Shown here in pieces: positions 25,199-34,868 of a stretch of DNA of 64,000 nt (position 1 is its first letter; every line of letters starts with the position of its first letter). The notes below the pieces were generated by a model. It did not search any database and was not told the origin of the DNA. It was given only the letters and a program-made list of their open reading frames with translations. The DNA is from Paludibacteraceae bacterium. GTDB taxonomy: Bacteria; Bacteroidota; Bacteroidia; Bacteroidales; Paludibacteraceae. Location: positions 1 through 64,000 of the forward strand of contig JAFSKL010000026.1 in the NCBI GenBank assembly GCA_017448985.1, in the 5' to 3' direction. The position numbers and the translations under genes are program-made.

Positions 25199-25230
25199 CA
25201 AAGGTACAATAATTTTTGCATATAAGCAAA
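25199..25230 (-). promoter_or_regulatory. Promoter of the LRR gene
   Basis: Minus strand TTTG (25227-25230), 20 bases, TACCTTTG (25199-25206). Confidence 0.85.
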
Positions 25231-25245
25231 TTTATTTTCATTTTT

Positions 25246-25277
25246 CTTGCATATATCAAAAAAAAGCAGTACCTTTG
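25246..25277 (+). promoter_or_regulatory. Promoter of glyS
   Basis: CTTG (25246-25249), 20 bases, TACCTTTG (25270-25277); TTGCATATAT at the -33 box. It is divergent from the LRR promoter with 15 bases between the two -33 boxes. Confidence 0.85.
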
Positions 25278-25297
25278 CAGCCAGTTTGGCGCAAAGG

Positions 25298-25332
25298 CGT
25301 TAAACCGTTAAACAGTTAAATCGTTAAAACGT
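25298..25332 (+). repeat. Octamer array (CGTTAAAC) in the glyS leader
   Basis: CGTTAAAC, CGTTAAAC, AGTTAAAT, CGTTAAAA, then CGT. The same word occurs on the other strand at the end of alaS (30502-30534). Confidence 0.85.
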
Positions 25333-25342
25333 ACATATTTTT

Positions 25343-26959
25343 ATGGCACAACAGACACAAGAAGAAACATTCAAGAAAATCGTGGCGCATTGCAAGGAGT
25401 ACGGATTCGTGTTTCCGAGCAGCGAGATTTACGACGGTTTGGGCGCAGTGTATGACTACGGCCAGAACGGCGTGGAGTTGAAGAATAATATCAAGCGTTA
25501 CTGGTGGGACAGCATGACGCTGCTGCATGAGAACATAGTGGGTATCGATGCCGCTATCTTCATGCACCCTACCACTTGGAAAGCGTCGGGACATGTGGAT
25601 GCGTTCAACGATCCACTCATCGACAACCGTGACTCGAAGAAGCGTTACCGCGCGGATGTACTCATCGAAGATCAGATCGCTAAATACGATGAAAAGATAG
25701 AGAAAGAAATAGCCAAGGCCCGCAAGCGTTTTGGCGACTCGTTTGACGAAGAGATGTTCGTTGAAACGAATGAAAGAGTGAAAGAATTAAAGAATAAGCG
25801 CGAGGCGCTGCATGCGCGTTTTGCCAAGGCGATGAACGACAACAACCTTGACGAGCTCAAGCAGATTATCCTGGACGAGGAGATCGTTTGCCCGATCAGC
25901 GGTACGCGCAACTGGACAGACGTGCGCCAGTTCAACCTCATGTTCTCCACCGAGATGGGTTCAACGGCCGATGGCGCGATGAAGATTTACCTGCGTCCCG
26001 AGACGGCACAAGGTATCTTCGTCAATTTCCTGAATGTACAGAAGACCGGACGCATGAAGATTCCGTTCGGTATCGCACAGATAGGCAAGGCCTTCCGCAA
26101 CGAGATCGTGGCACGGCAGTTCATCTTCCGTATGCGCGAGTTCGAGCAGATGGAGATGCAGTTCTTCGTTCGTCCCGGTGAGGAACTGAAGTGGTTTGAG
26201 CACTGGAAGCAGTTCCGCCTCAAATGGCACAAGGCGCTGGGCCTTGGTGACGAGAAATACCGTTTCCACGACCATGACAAGTTGGCGCACTATGCCAACG
26301 CTGCCACGGATATCGAGTTCCTCATGCCGTTCGGTTTCAAGGAGGTGGAGGGTATCCACAGCCGTACGAACTTCGACCTGAGCTCGCATGCCAAGTACAG
26401 CGGCAAGAAGATTGAGTACTTCGATCCGGAACTGAACCAGAGCTACACGCCGTTCGTCATCGAGACATCCATCGGCGTCGATCGTATGTTCCTGAGCGTG
26501 ATGTGCTCGGCCTACGAGGAGCAGGCATTGGCCCCGAACGGGCAAATAGACAAAGAAGGTTCCGCCGGCAACGCCGGTGACACCCGCGTGGTACTGCACT
26601 TACCGCCGGTACTGGCTCCCGTCAAGGCTTGTATCATGCCGCTCGTCAAGAAAGACGGACTGCCCGAGAAAGCGCGCGAGATCATGAACGAACTCAAGTT
26701 CGACTTCAAGGTGGCGTACGACGAGAAAGATTCAATCGGCAAGCGTTACCGTCGTCAGGACGCTGTCGGCACGCCGTTCTGCATCACCGTGGATCATGAC
26801 ACGGAGAAAGACGGATGCGTCACCGTTCGTTATCGCGACACGATGCTGCAGGACCGCGTACGCATCGAGGAACTGCACGAGATCATCCGCAAAGCTACCG
26901 ACCCGAAAGAGCTCTATCGCAAGATAGTAGGCGACAGCCTCGAAGATTCGGAAGAATAA
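25343..26959 (+). CDS. glyS: Glycyl-tRNA synthetase, single-chain dimeric type
   Basis: 538 residues with class II motifs. N-terminal FKKIVAHCKEYGFVFPSSEIYDG, FNLMFSTEMG and LRPETAQGIFVNF, motif 2 AQIGKAFRNEIVAR, and motif 3 TSIGVDRMFL. The C-terminal anticodon-binding domain includes RYRRQDAVGTPFCITVDHD. It charges tRNA-Gly. Residues about 142-152 (NERVKELKNKR) fall on a heptamer-like run (25769-25797), in a surface loop region of the family. Its stop is immediately adjacent to the stop of the convergent aminotransferase gene. Confidence 0.95.
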   Translation: MAQQTQEETFKKIVAHCKEYGFVFPSSEIYDGLGAVYDYGQNGVELKNNIKRYWWDSMTLLHENIVGIDAAIFMHPTTWKASGHVDAFNDPLIDNRDSKKRYRADVLIEDQIAKYDEKIEKEIAKARKRFGDSFDEEMFVETNERVKELKNKREALHARFAKAMNDNNLDELKQIILDEEIVCPISGTRNWTDVRQFNLMFSTEMGSTADGAMKIYLRPETAQGIFVNFLNVQKTGRMKIPFGIAQIGKAFRNEIVARQFIFRMREFEQMEMQFFVRPGEELKWFEHWKQFRLKWHKALGLGDEKYRFHDHDKLAHYANAATDIEFLMPFGFKEVEGIHSRTNFDLSSHAKYSGKKIEYFDPELNQSYTPFVIETSIGVDRMFLSVMCSAYEEQALAPNGQIDKEGSAGNAGDTRVVLHLPPVLAPVKACIMPLVKKDGLPEKAREIMNELKFDFKVAYDEKDSIGKRYRRQDAVGTPFCITVDHDTEKDGCVTVRYRDTMLQDRVRIEELHEIIRKATDPKELYRKIVGDSLEDSEE

Positions 26960-28147
26960 TCAGCCTTTATAGGCCTCAAGGGCTTTACGAAGGACGATCA
27001 TGGCTTTGGCCAGGTCGTCCTTTTTCAGCACATAGGCCATGCGGACCTGGTGACGCCCGTCCTCGGGATTGGTGTAGAAACCCGTACCCGGCGCCATCAT
27101 GATAGTGGAGCCCTCGTATTGGAAGTCCGTCAGGCACCATTTGCAGAACTTCTCTACATCATCGACGGGTAGTTCGACCATCACATAGAAAGCACCTGTC
27201 GGAGCCGGAGCAAAGACGCCCGGTATCTGATTGAGCTGGTCGATGAGGAAATTGCGTCGTCCGAGGTACTCGTCATACACCTCCTGCATGTACTCTTCCG
27301 GCGTGGAGAGAGACGCTTCAGCCACGATTTGTCCGAAGAGCGGCGGCGAGAGACGGGCCTGGCAGAACTTCATGACGGACTCGCGCACCGCTTTGTTCTT
27401 GGTGATGAGCGCACCAATGCGGATACCGCACTCCGAATAACGCTTCGAAACGCTGTCCACGAGCACCACATTCTGCTCGATGCCCTCCAGATGACACGCG
27501 GATATATACGGCGACTTGGTGTAGATGAACTCGCGGTACACCTCATCGGAAATGAGGTACAGGTCGTATTTCTTCACCAGATCGCGTATCTGGCGCATCT
27601 CCTGCTTGGTATAGAGGTAACCTGTTGGGTTGTTAGGATTGCAGATGAGGATAGCGCGTGTCTTGGGCGTTATCTGCTTCTCGAACTCCTCCACCGGCGG
27701 CAGTTTGAAGCCGTTCTTGATGTCTGTCTTGACAGACTTGACTACCGCTCCTGCCGAGATGGCAAACGCCATGTAGTTGGCATAACTCGGATCGGTGACG
27801 ATGATCTCGTCGCCCGGGTTGAGACAACTCATGTACGCAAACATGATGGCCTCCGAACCACCGGCCGTAATGATGATCTCGTCAGGCGAAAGGTCGATGC
27901 CATACTCGGCGTAGTAGCTGACCATCTTCGTGCGCAGCGACTTGAGGCCCTGCGATGGCGAGTACTCGAGGATGTCCTGCGAGAAATGTTTAACTGCCTC
28001 CAAAGCCTGAGGAGGCGTCTTGATGTCCGGCTGGCCGATGTTGAGGTGATAGACATGTACGCCTGCCAGTTTGGCTTCATCGGCGTACTTGGCCAGTTTG
28101 CGAATCGGGCTCTCAGGCATCGATTGTGCTCGTAAACTTATCTCCAT
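26960..28147 (-). CDS. Class I/II PLP-dependent aminotransferase
   Basis: 395 residues. Fold type I: YSPSQGLKSLR, AGGSEAIMFAY, ICNPNNPTGYLY, the Asp-x-x-Tyr SDEVYREF, and the PLP lysine in VDSVSKRYSECGIRIG. The closest described type is aspartate/aromatic aminotransferase, but the substrate cannot be fixed from sequence alone. The start overlaps the end of the lipoate ligase gene by 35 bases. Its stop abuts that of glyS with no space between them. Confidence 0.88.
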   Translation of the reverse strand: MEISLRAQSMPESPIRKLAKYADEAKLAGVHVYHLNIGQPDIKTPPQALEAVKHFSQDILEYSPSQGLKSLRTKMVSYYAEYGIDLSPDEIIITAGGSEAIMFAYMSCLNPGDEIIVTDPSYANYMAFAISAGAVVKSVKTDIKNGFKLPPVEEFEKQITPKTRAILICNPNNPTGYLYTKQEMRQIRDLVKKYDLYLISDEVYREFIYTKSPYISACHLEGIEQNVVLVDSVSKRYSECGIRIGALITKNKAVRESVMKFCQARLSPPLFGQIVAEASLSTPEEYMQEVYDEYLGRRNFLIDQLNQIPGVFAPAPTGAFYVMVELPVDDVEKFCKWCLTDFQYEGSTIMMAPGTGFYTNPEDGRHQVRMAYVLKKDDLAKAMIVLRKALEAYKG

Positions 28148-28751
28148 ATTCTTCTAAATAGGCGCGCAGCGCGTGTATATCCGCGAACGCATTGGTTAAT
28201 TCTTTTATGTTGGCTACCCGTTGTCGGACGGAGGCGACTCCGTGTTTGTGCAGTTTGTCCGGGCTCGGCGTAATGGCCTGTTGCAGGGCCTCGAGGTTGA
28301 CATCGTAGAGCAGCGTGCCGTGAACGATAGTGCCTGTCGAGGCGGCAAAACACGCGCAGCCGGACACTTTGCGTCCATTGACGAGTATGTCGTTATGCTC
28401 CGTCGTCACCGCCGGCAGTCCCGCCGCTTGCAAGGCCTGAGCGATGAACGACAGGTATTCGGCAAAGACCTGCTCGCTGTGCGTGGAAGGCGAGACGAGA
28501 CTGATCATCAGGTTGCCCCGGTCGGCATAGACACATCCTCCCCCACTCTTGCGCTGGACGACAGCAATGCCATGTTCCCGGCAATACTCCTCGTTCACCT
28601 CCGCTTCGGCGCTCTGATGCCGCCCGTAGATGACGGTTGGCGACACGATCCAGGTGAACAGCGTCGGCTCCGTTACCGTCTTGACCAAATCCTGCTCAAT
28701 CTGCAAGTACTCAGTCAGCGGAAGACCCTCTTTCATTCTTTCAACTTTCAT
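28113..28751 (-). CDS. Lipoate-protein ligase family protein
   Basis: 212 residues. Biotin/lipoate ligase fold: RKSGGGCVYADRGNLMIS and the substrate lysine motif NGRKVSGCACF, then VHGTLLYDVN. It would activate lipoate and attach it to 2-oxoacid dehydrogenase or GcvH. No C-terminal accessory domain of full-size LplA is present, so the protein resembles short LplA/LipL types. The first five residues (MKVER) are encoded by a heptamer run; the second Met, at 28736, is an alternative start. Confidence 0.82.
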   Translation of the reverse strand: MKVERMKEGLPLTEYLQIEQDLVKTVTEPTLFTWIVSPTVIYGRHQSAEAEVNEEYCREHGIAVVQRKSGGGCVYADRGNLMISLVSPSTHSEQVFAEYLSFIAQALQAAGLPAVTTEHNDILVNGRKVSGCACFAASTGTIVHGTLLYDVNLEALQQAITPSPDKLHKHGVASVRQRVANIKELTNAFADIHALRAYLEEYGDKFTSTIDA

Positions 28752-28758
28752 TCTTCGC
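28731..28758 (-). repeat. Heptamer array (CTTTCAA words) at the lipoate-ligase start
   Basis: TTTCATTCTTTCAACTTTCA-type words containing both candidate start codons. The word is the same as at 18164-18196 and 33784-33821. Confidence 0.75.
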
Positions 28759-28768
28759 TCTTCTCCAT

Positions 28769-28806
28769 CCCTCTCCCTTGAGGGGAGAGCCGGAGAGGGG
28801 TTTTAC
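28769..28806. repeat. Dispersed palindromic element, copy 1
   Basis: CCCTCTCCC ... GGGGAGAG CCGGAGAGG GGTTTTAC; the CTCTCC and GGAGAG blocks can pair in two ways. A second copy is at 39610-39649. In both, the final TTTTAC supplies the TAA stop codon of the gene read on the minus strand. Confidence 0.85.
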
Positions 28807-30077
28807 CTTTCAATTCTCGGCGCGGGTATTTCTTTGCCCTGGCAGAAACGATGCGTCAGTTGCCGGTCGTCACCGAGGTATATATACCGCTCCAGACGAT
28901 GCTGGATCGAGTAGTGGTCGAAATTGAGATCCGAGTCATCCACCACGAGTGCATCGAACGCGTATCCGGGTTCGAACGAGCCCACCTTGCCGAAGAACGA
29001 GCCTCCGGACTTGGTAGCGAGCCAGAACGCTTCCGGCAGACTGAGGAACGCCTCCTTGTGTCCGCCGTGCACCCATTTCATCTTCGACATCTGCAGCGTG
29101 TAGTGCATCACGCGGAAGATCGAAAACCCGCTTCCGGCAGACACATCCGAGCCCAATGCCACGGGTATGCCGGCGTTCAGGAACCGACGGATAGGCGCTA
29201 TACCCGAACCGAGGTTGCAGTTGGATGTCGGACAATGAACGGCGAACACCTTGTTCTCGCGCATCAGTTCGAACTCCTCGCCGGCGGTGTAGCAACAATG
29301 CGCCATGAGCGTCGGCGTCTGGCCGAACATACCGTACCGGCGATACGCATCTCCGTAACAGGTCGATTCGGGTTCCAGTTCCTTCACCCATGCTATCTCC
29401 GACTGGTTCTCACTCAGGTGCGACTGTACCGGCAGGTCATACTCGTTGGCCAGCTGGCCCAGCGCAGTCATCATCTCAGGCGTACAGCTGGGCACAAAAC
29501 GCGGCGTGACGATAGCCGAGACTAACGGCATCGTTTTCGTATGCTCCATCACCCGCTTCGTACCTTCCACCGCTTCTTCCACGGTGTTGGAGAGCGTCTC
29601 GGGACAGTTGCGGTTCATCGCCACGAGGCCTACCATACCGCCGAGACCCGCTTCATGCAGCAGATCCGCCAGCAGGCAAGAGGCATCCGGATGAATGGTC
29701 GCAAAAATAGCTGCACGCATCGTGCCCAGTTTCCATAGGTCCTTCACGAACCTGCGGTACATGCGTTCTGCGTACCGTATATCCTGATATTTGGTCTCCT
29801 CCGGGAAGGTATAGGTGTTGAGCCACGGCAGCAGCTCCATGTCCATCGCTATACCTAAATTGCGGTACTGCGGCGCATGGACATGCAGGTCATTCATCGC
29901 CGGCATCAGCAATTGGTCACCGAAATCTACGACCGGCAAACCGGCATACTCGTCCGGCAAATCGTCGTAGGTATCCACCACATTCCCTTCGTCGTTCACG
30001 ACCACGAATCCGCGCTCTTTTACCACGAACGCGTCAGGCGTAGGCGTAAACAATATATTCGCACGATAAATCTTCAT
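28803..30077 (-). CDS. guaD: Guanine deaminase
   Basis: 424 residues from MKIYRANILFTP; this ATG overlaps the gtrA stop (ATGA), so the longer upstream frame is rejected. Amidohydrolase metal ligands are clear: NDLHVHAPQY, SHLSENQSEI, LMAHCCYT and GSDVSAGSG. The spacing and the NLGIAMDMELLPWL context match zinc-dependent guanine deaminase (guanine to xanthine). The C-terminus ends at the dispersed palindromic element, which provides the stop codon. Confidence 0.87.
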   Translation of the reverse strand: MKIYRANILFTPTPDAFVVKERGFVVVNDEGNVVDTYDDLPDEYAGLPVVDFGDQLLMPAMNDLHVHAPQYRNLGIAMDMELLPWLNTYTFPEETKYQDIRYAERMYRRFVKDLWKLGTMRAAIFATIHPDASCLLADLLHEAGLGGMVGLVAMNRNCPETLSNTVEEAVEGTKRVMEHTKTMPLVSAIVTPRFVPSCTPEMMTALGQLANEYDLPVQSHLSENQSEIAWVKELEPESTCYGDAYRRYGMFGQTPTLMAHCCYTAGEEFELMRENKVFAVHCPTSNCNLGSGIAPIRRFLNAGIPVALGSDVSAGSGFSIFRVMHYTLQMSKMKWVHGGHKEAFLSLPEAFWLATKSGGSFFGKVGSFEPGYAFDALVVDDSDLNFDHYSIQHRLERYIYLGDDRQLTHRFCQGKEIPAPRIER

Positions 30078-30499
30078 TCTTTGGGCTTTTTGAAAAAGAT
30101 GAGACAAACGAGATAATTGATGCATCCTCCGATGAAAATGACCACGAAACTGATATAGTCGTCCCGCCAGTTGGAGAGCCACGCGAGCATCAGCGGCAGC
30201 AGGCCTAACTGGATAGCCATGTTGATGGCACGGGCCAGCAGAAAACCGCCTGCATTCTTCAGGTCGGGCTTCGTACCAAAGGTGTACCAGTTGGAGAAGA
30301 GGTAATTGGGAATCATCTCCAGTATATAGCCGATGATGAAGGCTGTGTAGTAGAGCCCCGTTCCTTTCTCCGGCTGGCTCATGAAGTACAGCGCGGCCAT
30401 GAAGAACCATGTCTGAACGAACATACCCGTCGTGCCGACCACGGCGAACCGTACGGCTGAACGGATCTTTTCCGGCAGATAGGAGGTGGGCAACTTCAT
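30074..30499 (-). CDS. GtrA-family membrane protein
   Basis: 141 residues with four membrane helices and the GtrA pattern: RFAVVGTTGMFVQTWFF, EMIPNYLFSNWYTFG and the C-terminal INYLVCLIFFKK. GtrA proteins are thought to flip or pass undecaprenyl-linked sugars across the membrane for cell-surface glycan synthesis. Overlaps guaD by four bases and follows alaS after a 12-base gap that begins in an octamer repeat. Confidence 0.85.
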   Translation of the reverse strand: MKLPTSYLPEKIRSAVRFAVVGTTGMFVQTWFFMAALYFMSQPEKGTGLYYTAFIIGYILEMIPNYLFSNWYTFGTKPDLKNAGGFLLARAINMAIQLGLLPLMLAWLSNWRDDYISFVVIFIGGCINYLVCLIFFKKPKE

Positions 30500-30501
30500 T
30501 G

Positions 30502-30534
30502 CGTTAAACTGTTAAACTGTTAAGCCGTTTAACA
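30502..30534 (-). repeat. Octamer array (GTTAAACT) forming the alaS 3' end
   Basis: GTTAAACT, GTTAAACT, GTTAAGCC, GTTTAAC. The last residues of AlaS (LTV) and its TAA stop are read from the repeat. Confidence 0.8.
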
Positions 30535-33145
30535 ACTCTTCCATCGCGGCATCGAGGCCGTTGACATCGCGTCCTCCGGCAGTAGCCATCCATGGCTGGC
30601 CGCCTCCACCGCCTTGTATATGCTTGGCAGCCGACTTGATCATCGCACCGGCATTGAGTCCGGCGTCCACTAACGGCTGGCTGAGGAACACGGCTATCGT
30701 CGGCTTCCCGTCGAACTGCGTAGCAGCCACCACGGCAAACTTGACATCCGTGAAACGTCCGCGCAGCAACGGCATCACGCCACGAATCATCTCAGGGTTC
30801 TGCTCGCCCTGCAGACGCACCAGTTTCACCTCTCCGAAGTACTCGGCACGGGCGATCAGCGTATCACGGAACTGCTCTATCTTCTCCACCATGAACTGCT
30901 CGATCTGCTTCTTGAGACCTGCGTTTTCGTCTATCGAACGACGGATAGCGGCACTCAGATCCGGTGCGTTGTTGAATAGCCCTCTCAGGCCGTTGAGCAT
31001 GTCCTGGGCGGTGTAATAGAGCTCATCCGCCTTGGCCGCCGTGACAGCTTCGATACGGCGCACACCGGCAGCTATACTCGTCTCCATCACGATACGTACC
31101 GAACCGATTCGGCCGGTACTCGACACGTGACATCCGCCGCAGAGCTCTACAGAAGGACCGTACTTGATCACACGCACGTCGTCGCCGTATTTCTCGCCGA
31201 ACAGAGCCATCGCACCCATCGCTTTGGCTTCCGCTATCGGCGTATGACGATGCTCTTCGAGGTGTATGTCCTGACGAATCAGTTCGTTGGCCAGTTTCTC
31301 CACCTGACGCAGTTCTTCAGGCGTCACTTTCTGGAAATGGCTGAAGTCAAAACGCAAGCTCTCCGGCGTAACGAGACTACCCTTCTGCTCCACATGCTTG
31401 CCCAGCACCTCACGCAAGGCGTAATGGAGGATATGCGTTGCGGAGTGGTTGCAAGCAATGGCCTGACGACGAGAGGCATCTACCTCTGCTATAATTTTTA
31501 ATTCTTCATTTTTAATTTTTAATTCATCAGGCAACTCTGCCAAGATATGTACCGGCAGACCATTCTCACGTTTTGTATCAATAATTTTCCATTTTCCATT
31601 TTCCATTCTCAATTCGCCGGTGTCTCCTATCTCTCCACCCATCTCAGCATAGAACGGTGTCTTGCTAAGCACGACCTGGTAGAACGACTTGCCTTTCTGG
31701 CTCACCTGACGGTAGCGCAAGATCTCGGTCTCGCAACTCAACTCGTCATAACCCACGAACTCCGTCTCGCCTTCGCGCAGCACAGTCCAGTCGCCCAAGT
31801 CCTGCTTGTTGGCCTCGCGGCCCATCGATTTCTGGTGCTCCAGCGCCTTGTTGTACTCGTCCTCGTTGGTGGTGAATCCGTTCTCGCGCAGGATGAGCTC
31901 CGTCAGGTCCAACGGGAAGCCGTAGGTGTCCTTCAGCGTAAACACATCCACACCGCTTATCTCCGTCTTACCGGCCTTGCGAGCGTCCGCCATCAGTTTG
32001 TCGAGCAGCGAGATACCCTTGTCCAGCGTGCGCAGGAAAGCCTCTTCCTCGCTCTTGATCACGGGCGTGATCTGTGCCTCCTGCTGCACGAGTTCGGGAT
32101 ACGCCTCGCCCATGTCCGCTATCAGTTGCGGCACGAGCTGGTAGAGGAACGCCGAACGCATGTTGAGGAAGGTATAGCCGTAGCGCACGGCACGACGCAG
32201 GATACGACGGATCACGTAACCCGCTTTCTCGTTACTCGGCAGCTGTCCGTCCGTGATGGCAAAAGCGATGGTGCGTATATGGTCAGCGATGACGCGCATC
32301 GCGATGTCTGTCTTCTCGTCCTTGCCGTACGTGCAACCGCATATACTGCCTATCTTGGCGAGCATCGGTTGGAACACATCCGTGTCGTAGTTACTCGTCT
32401 TGCCCTCGATGGTGCGCACCAGACGCTCGAAGCCCATACCCGTGTCAATCACTTTCTTGGCCAAGGGCTCCAGCGAACCGTCAGCCTTGCGGTTGAACTG
32501 CATGAAGACGATGTTCCATATCTCTATCACCTGCGGATGATCTTTGTTCACCAGCTCGCGTCCGGGCACCTTGGCTCGCTCCTCGGCACTGCGGCTGTCC
32601 ACATGTATCTCCGAGCACGGACCGCAAGGACCCGTATCGCCCATCTCCCAAAAGTTGTCATGCTTGTTGCCGTTCAGTATATGGTCTGCAGGCAGGTGCT
32701 TGGCCCAGATAGATGCCGCCTCATCGTCACGGCTCAGCCCCTCTTCGGGCGAACCCTCGAACACCGTGGCATACAGGTTAGCAGGATCGATCTTAAGCAC
32801 ATCCACGATGTACTCCCATGCATAATCGATTGCCTCTTTCTTGAAATAGTCACCGAACGACCAGTTGCCGAGCATCTCGAACATCGTATGATGGTAGGTG
32901 TCGTGCCCCACTTCCTCCAGGTCGTTATGCTTGCCGCTCACGCGCAGACATTTCTGGCTGTCCGCCACGCGCGGGTACTTGATCGGGTCATTGCCGAGGA
33001 TGATACCTTTCCACGGGTTCATTCCGGCATTGGTGAACATCAGTGTAGGGTCATCTTTGATGACCATCGGCGCACTCGGGACAATCAGGTGTCCTTTGCT
33101 TGCCATGAAGTCCAAAAAGGACTGTCTAATCTCTTTGCTTGTCAT
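30512..33145 (-). CDS. alaS: Alanyl-tRNA synthetase
   Basis: 877 residues from [19 protein letters not shown]; the reading frame continues 47 codons upstream, but that overlaps pdxA and lacks AlaS similarity. Class II core with [20 protein letters not shown], the editing-domain zinc/catalytic motifs NHSATHILH and ELCGGCH, and a C-Ala glycine-rich segment [14 protein letters not shown]. Two segments in the linker before the editing domain, residues about 510-521 ([10 protein letters not shown]) and 539-551 ([11 protein letters not shown]), are encoded by heptamer arrays. Overlaps pdxA by 20 bases. Confidence 0.95.
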   Translation of the reverse strand: MTSKEIRQSFLDFMASKGHLIVPSAPMVIKDDPTLMFTNAGMNPWKGIILGNDPIKYPRVADSQKCLRVSGKHNDLEEVGHDTYHHTMFEMLGNWSFGDYFKKEAIDYAWEYIVDVLKIDPANLYATVFEGSPEEGLSRDDEAASIWAKHLPADHILNGNKHDNFWEMGDTGPCGPCSEIHVDSRSAEERAKVPGRELVNKDHPQVIEIWNIVFMQFNRKADGSLEPLAKKVIDTGMGFERLVRTIEGKTSNYDTDVFQPMLAKIGSICGCTYGKDEKTDIAMRVIADHIRTIAFAITDGQLPSNEKAGYVIRRILRRAVRYGYTFLNMRSAFLYQLVPQLIADMGEAYPELVQQEAQITPVIKSEEEAFLRTLDKGISLLDKLMADARKAGKTEISGVDVFTLKDTYGFPLDLTELILRENGFTTNEDEYNKALEHQKSMGREANKQDLGDWTVLREGETEFVGYDELSCETEILRYRQVSQKGKSFYQVVLSKTPFYAEMGGEIGDTGELRMENGKWKIIDTKRENGLPVHILAELPDELKIKNEELKIIAEVDASRRQAIACNHSATHILHYALREVLGKHVEQKGSLVTPESLRFDFSHFQKVTPEELRQVEKLANELIRQDIHLEEHRHTPIAEAKAMGAMALFGEKYGDDVRVIKYGPSVELCGGCHVSSTGRIGSVRIVMETSIAAGVRRIEAVTAAKADELYYTAQDMLNGLRGLFNNAPDLSAAIRRSIDENAGLKKQIEQFMVEKIEQFRDTLIARAEYFGEVKLVRLQGEQNPEMIRGVMPLLRGRFTDVKFAVVAATQFDGKPTIAVFLSQPLVDAGLNAGAMIKSAAKHIQGGGGGQPWMATAGGRDVNGLDAAMEELLNGLTV
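31491..31527 (-). repeat. Heptamer array (TTTTAAT words) inside alaS
   Basis: ATTTTTAATTCTTCATTTTTAA-type 7-bp words, in frame, encoding Glu/Leu/Lys/Ile-rich residues. Confidence 0.85.
31582..31615 (-). repeat. Heptamer array (TTTTCCA) inside alaS
   Basis: Near-perfect TTTTCCA copies, in frame (MENGKWK in the protein). It lies 54 bases from the other array in the same gene. Confidence 0.85.
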
Positions 33146-34232
33146 ATGTAGTTGTCTTAAAATCAATGAATTCGCGGCGCGGACGACCTTCTTTGTCGTC
33201 CCGAACGATGAAGGGCAGCGGATTGGCCCGCAGCTGGTCATATTCCTCCCGTCTGCGGAGCACGTCGATGGCCATATAAATGGCATTGCGCATAGACGAC
33301 GGATCCGCCTGGTCCTTACCGGCTATGTCGTAACCCGTGCCGTGATCCGGAGAGGTACGCACGATGCTCAGGCCTGCCGTATAGTTCACGCCGCTCATAT
33401 CCAAGGTCTTGAATGGTATCAGGCCCTGGTCGTGATACATGGCCAATACCGCATCGAACTGCTCGAAATGGCCGCTGCCGAAGAACCCGTCGGCGGCATA
33501 AGGCCCGAACGCCCATATACCCTGCTCTTTCGCCTTGGCGATAGCCGGAGCGATAATCTCCTCTTCCTCCTTGCCGAGCAAGCCTTGGTCACCGGCGTGC
33601 GGGTTAAGCGCCAACACGGCGATACGCGGTTTCTCCAAGCCGAAGTCCCGTTTGAGCGAGTTGTTCAGAAGGGTCATCTTCTCCAGAATACGCTCCTCTG
33701 TTATCTGGCTTGCTATCTCCGACACCGGCACATGGTTGCACACCAGCGCCACACGTAAGTTCCCGCTGCATAGCATCATCAGGCTAACTTTAAACTCTAA
33801 ACTTTCAACTTTAAACTGTTCCGTCAGGAACTCCGTATGTCCTCCGCCCAGCGCCTCTTTGCTCAGCGGAGCCGTGATGAGCGCTTGCACCTTGCCTTCC
33901 TTCAGGTCCTTACATGCACGCTCCAACGAGGCACGCGCCGCCTTGTTCGACTCTTCCGTGTTGGTGCCGAACTGAACAGGCCAGTTGTCCGTATAACATG
34001 TGATCATGTTCAGCCTTCCGTCCTTGGCCTGACTCGCATCATCGATGATGTTCCACGTCACGTTGTGGTACTCCTCGCTCAGCGTCTGGATGTGCTGCTT
34101 GGCTACTGCTGCGTTGCCGTATATGACCGGACGCATGATCTCGAACATATAGCCGGTCAACAGCGATTTGATGATCACCTCATACCCTACACCGTTCGTA
34201 TCTCCGGCCGTTATTGCTACTATAGGTTTCAT
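33126..34232 (-). CDS. pdxA: 4-hydroxythreonine-4-phosphate dehydrogenase PdxA
   Basis: 368 residues from [19 protein letters not shown]; an upstream in-frame ATG is inside the nitroreductase gene. Metal and substrate motifs: [40 protein letters not shown] and [14 protein letters not shown]. It makes the amino-ketone for pyridoxal 5'-phosphate synthesis together with PdxJ (not in this window). Residues about 137-149 ([13 protein letters not shown]) contain a heptamer-encoded insert after the conserved His motif. The stop overlaps alaS. Confidence 0.93.
   Translation of the reverse strand: MKPIVAITAGDTNGVGYEVIIKSLLTGYMFEIMRPVIYGNAAVAKQHIQTLSEEYHNVTWNIIDDASQAKDGRLNMITCYTDNWPVQFGTNTEESNKAARASLERACKDLKEGKVQALITAPLSKEALGGGHTEFLTEQFKVESLEFKVSLMMLCSGNLRVALVCNHVPVSEIASQITEERILEKMTLLNNSLKRDFGLEKPRIAVLALNPHAGDQGLLGKEEEEIIAPAIAKAKEQGIWAFGPYAADGFFGSGHFEQFDAVLAMYHDQGLIPFKTLDMSGVNYTAGLSIVRTSPDHGTGYDIAGKDQADPSSMRNAIYMAIDVLRRREEYDQLRANPLPFIVRDDKEGRPRREFIDFKTTTYDKQRD
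33784..33821 (-). repeat. Heptamer array (CTTTAAA/CTTTCAA) inside pdxA
   Basis: TAACTTTAAACTCTAAACTT-type words in frame; encodes KVESLEFKV, just after the EQF of the conserved HTEFLTEQF segment. Confidence 0.85.
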
Positions 34233-34239
34233 TCTATCG

Positions 34240-34755
34240 TCAATATTTTTCTTGATGAATCTTTTCGTATTTGAGCCGTGCCAGATCGTACGGACTGCGC
34301 TCCTCATCGGGATAGCCCAATGCGACAGCGCATAGTATCTGTTTGTCCTCCGGCACGCCGCATAACTGCCGAACCAGGTCTGGTGCGCCTTCCCGCTCAT
34401 GCACGTGGCACCAGCAAGCGCCTAAGCCTTGCTCCGCAGCCGCCAACAAGATATGTTCCGCAGCTATGGCTCCGTCCGCCATCCAGGTGTTGTCGCTCAG
34501 CGTCGGGTCCAGCACGATGATGATAGCCGCCTTGGCTGTCTTGAACATGCCGCTACCGTACGTCCTGCAACCCTCCAACTGACGCAACTTGGCTTCGTCA
34601 CGCACCACGATGAACTCCCATGGACACGTACGCTTGGCACTCGGCGCCATCAACGCGCATTGAAGCAGATAGTCTATTTTCTCCGGCTCCACTTCCCGAT
34701 CGGTGAACTTGCGAATCGAGCGACGCTTTTGACATAATTCTCTAAATTCAGCCAT
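34240..34755 (-). CDS. Nitroreductase-family FMN oxidoreductase
   Basis: 171 residues. Conserved features are RRSIRKFTDREV (FMN phosphate contacts), APSAKRTCPWEFIVV, MADGAIAAEHILLAAAEQGLGACWCH and the C-terminal ALGYPDE. It is a flavin-dependent reductase of the short, dimeric type; substrate unknown. It precedes pdxA by 7 bases on the same strand. The promoter is at 34775-34806. Confidence 0.87.
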   Translation of the reverse strand: MAEFRELCQKRRSIRKFTDREVEPEKIDYLLQCALMAPSAKRTCPWEFIVVRDEAKLRQLEGCRTYGSGMFKTAKAAIIIVLDPTLSDNTWMADGAIAAEHILLAAAEQGLGACWCHVHEREGAPDLVRQLCGVPEDKQILCAVALGYPDEERSPYDLARLKYEKIHQEKY

Positions 34756-34774
34756 ATTACTCCAAATTAGCGTG

Positions 34775-34806
34775 CAAAATTAATACTTTTTTTTCAAATG
34801 TGCAAG
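34775..34806 (-). promoter_or_regulatory. Promoter of the nitroreductase-pdxA-alaS run
   Basis: Minus strand CTTG (34803-34806), 20 bases, TAATTTTG (34775-34782). Divergent from the metK promoter with 15 bases between the -33 boxes. Confidence 0.7.
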
Positions 34807-34821
34807 AAAAATCACAAAATA

Positions 34822-34853
34822 TTTGCATATATGCAAAAAAAGTTGTACCTTTG
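34822..34853 (+). promoter_or_regulatory. Promoter of metK
   Basis: TTTG (34822-34825), 20 bases, TACCTTTG (34846-34853); -33 box is the palindrome TTTGCATATATGCAAA. Transcription would begin just before the riboswitch. Confidence 0.9.
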
Positions 34854-34868
34854 CAGCCGATTTTGATT

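Noticed and set aside
30078..30410. Long N-terminal extension of guaD
   Set aside because: It is the gtrA gene read in another frame; the real start overlaps the gtrA stop as ATGA.
31547..33151. 534-codon plus-strand frame opposite alaS
   Set aside because: Antisense shadow of a conserved synthetase gene.
33146..33286. 47-codon N-terminal extension of alaS
   Set aside because: Overlaps pdxA, and AlaS similarity begins at [19 protein letters not shown].
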